The notes under the pieces: generated by a model | Databases searched by the model: none | Told to the model about the DNA's origin: nothing | What the model saw: the letters and a program-made list of their open reading frames with translations, nothing else | Assembly: GCA_023014365.1 (NCBI GenBank) | Contig: JAEBUN010000019.1 | Coordinates: 868,001 to 932,000 of the forward strand | DNA length: 64,000 bases | Origin: Lepiota brunneoincarnata | Lineage: Eukaryota > Basidiomycota > Agaricomycetes > Agaricales > Agaricaceae | Reading direction: 5' to 3' | In this document: piece after piece, positions 63,732 through 64,000 of the stretch | How positions within the stretch are numbered: position 1 is the first letter of the stretch | Layout of the letters: every line of letters begins with the position of its first letter | Position numbers and translations under genes: made by a program

Positions 63732-64000
63732 ATGCCTCACCGAAAGTCCTCAGGCAAGCAGAAAGCGACTGCGCCCACACTACCGACCACAGCCCCTGCC
63801 TCGGCAGGACCCTCGTGTTCAGGTGAGGACACTCAGGCCTTATTGGCCCGGATCGGCGAGCTTAACCGCTCGATCGGTTTGCTCTCGTCCCGCCTGCGCA
63901 CCCTCGAGGAACGTCCCTCGATGGCTGCCGCCGGTCCTTCTCCAGCCGTCATTCAAACGGCCACTACCCGAAAGGGTCGCTCGCAGGTTTCTGCCGGCGC
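63732..64000 (+). CDS. Start of gag of element F3, open to the window end
   Basis: ATG 63732 begins MPHRKSSGKQKATAPTLPTT and the frame stays open for the remaining 89 codons. Basic, Ser/Pro/Ala-rich N-terminus followed by a short predicted coiled coil (LLARIGELNRSIGLLSSRLR, residues about 41-60), then Ala/Pro-rich sequence. Position directly after LTR and primer site makes it gag by inference; no zinc knuckle is reached. High CpG and lack of stops suggest a recent insertion. The rest, including pol, is beyond the window. Confidence 0.7.
   Translation, partial: MPHRKSSGKQKATAPTLPTTAPASAGPSCSGEDTQALLARIGELNRSIGLLSSRLRTLEERPSMAAAGPSPAVIQTATTRKGRSQVSAG

Noticed and set aside
1401..64000. tRNA or rRNA genes
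   Set aside because: I looked for cloverleaf-like and A/B-box patterns by eye and found none convincing; a covariance-model scan would be decisive.

Overview
The window reads as a piece of a filamentous fungal genome, most likely a mushroom-forming basidiomycete (Agaricomycetes). The evidence is a spliced host gene with short introns (49-70 bp), chromodomain Ty3/gypsy elements related to the Tf1/sushi group, Ty1/copia, Tc1-type transposons and a LINE. The assignment is an inference from gene structure and element types; no species is claimed. Only one ordinary host gene is visible: the left-edge Old Yellow Enzyme family oxidoreductase (minus strand, 1-1400, C-terminus outside the window). Almost everything from about 2.1 kb rightwards is transposable-element DNA, much of it nested.

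Layout. 2127-3230 is a fold-back (giant inverted repeat) element carrying a solo LTR (2681-2997). 3352-7012 holds a damaged LTR of family A and a copia-type LTR (family B) split by two different Tc1-like transposons (3890-5135 and 5249-6855). 7013-9538 holds a decayed gypsy pol fragment, an unassigned LTR-like stretch and another family A LTR split by a family F LTR. From 9539 to 34900 a relic gypsy element (E1) is split by LTR D1 (TSD t[c/a]ctt). D1 is split by gypsy element C1 (10768-34144, TSD accct). C1 is in turn split by a 1.3-kb insert J, a full copia element (13804-18799, TSD tgagg), a solo family A LTR (21254-21951, TSD cttcc) and a full-length family A gypsy element (25004-33245). 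From 34901 gypsy element C4 is split by the youngest-looking C copy, C2 (35934-44573, TSD aaacc). C2 carries a solo D LTR (38576-39238, TSD cgttt). Next is C3 (44978-53496), carrying a family F LTR (TSD ataat). The right end has a C-family fragment, about 2.4 kb of unassigned DNA with ~130-bp tandem repeats, an E-type gag fragment with a LINE inserted (58397-61046, minus), and gypsy copy C6. C6 is interrupted by the 5' LTR and gag start of a family F element that runs off the window.

Biology that stands out. (1) The gypsy families carry genes beyond gag-pol. C elements have a conserved 80-86 aa predicted membrane protein just upstream of gag. Both A and C have, after pol, a double zinc-knuckle ORF overlapped in another frame by a second long ORF. 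In A this second ORF runs on into the 3' LTR, so the LTR itself encodes an acidic C-terminal domain. (2) In families A, C and F the first bases after the 5' LTR are the reverse complement of 10-12 nt that lie 33-35 bp downstream of the LTR TATA box, the signature of Tf1-like self-primed reverse transcription; the copia element instead has a sequence resembling a half-tRNA(iMet) primer site. (3) Older copies decay mainly by CpG transitions (CGA to TGA or CAA), while C2, A, F3 and J remain CpG-rich.
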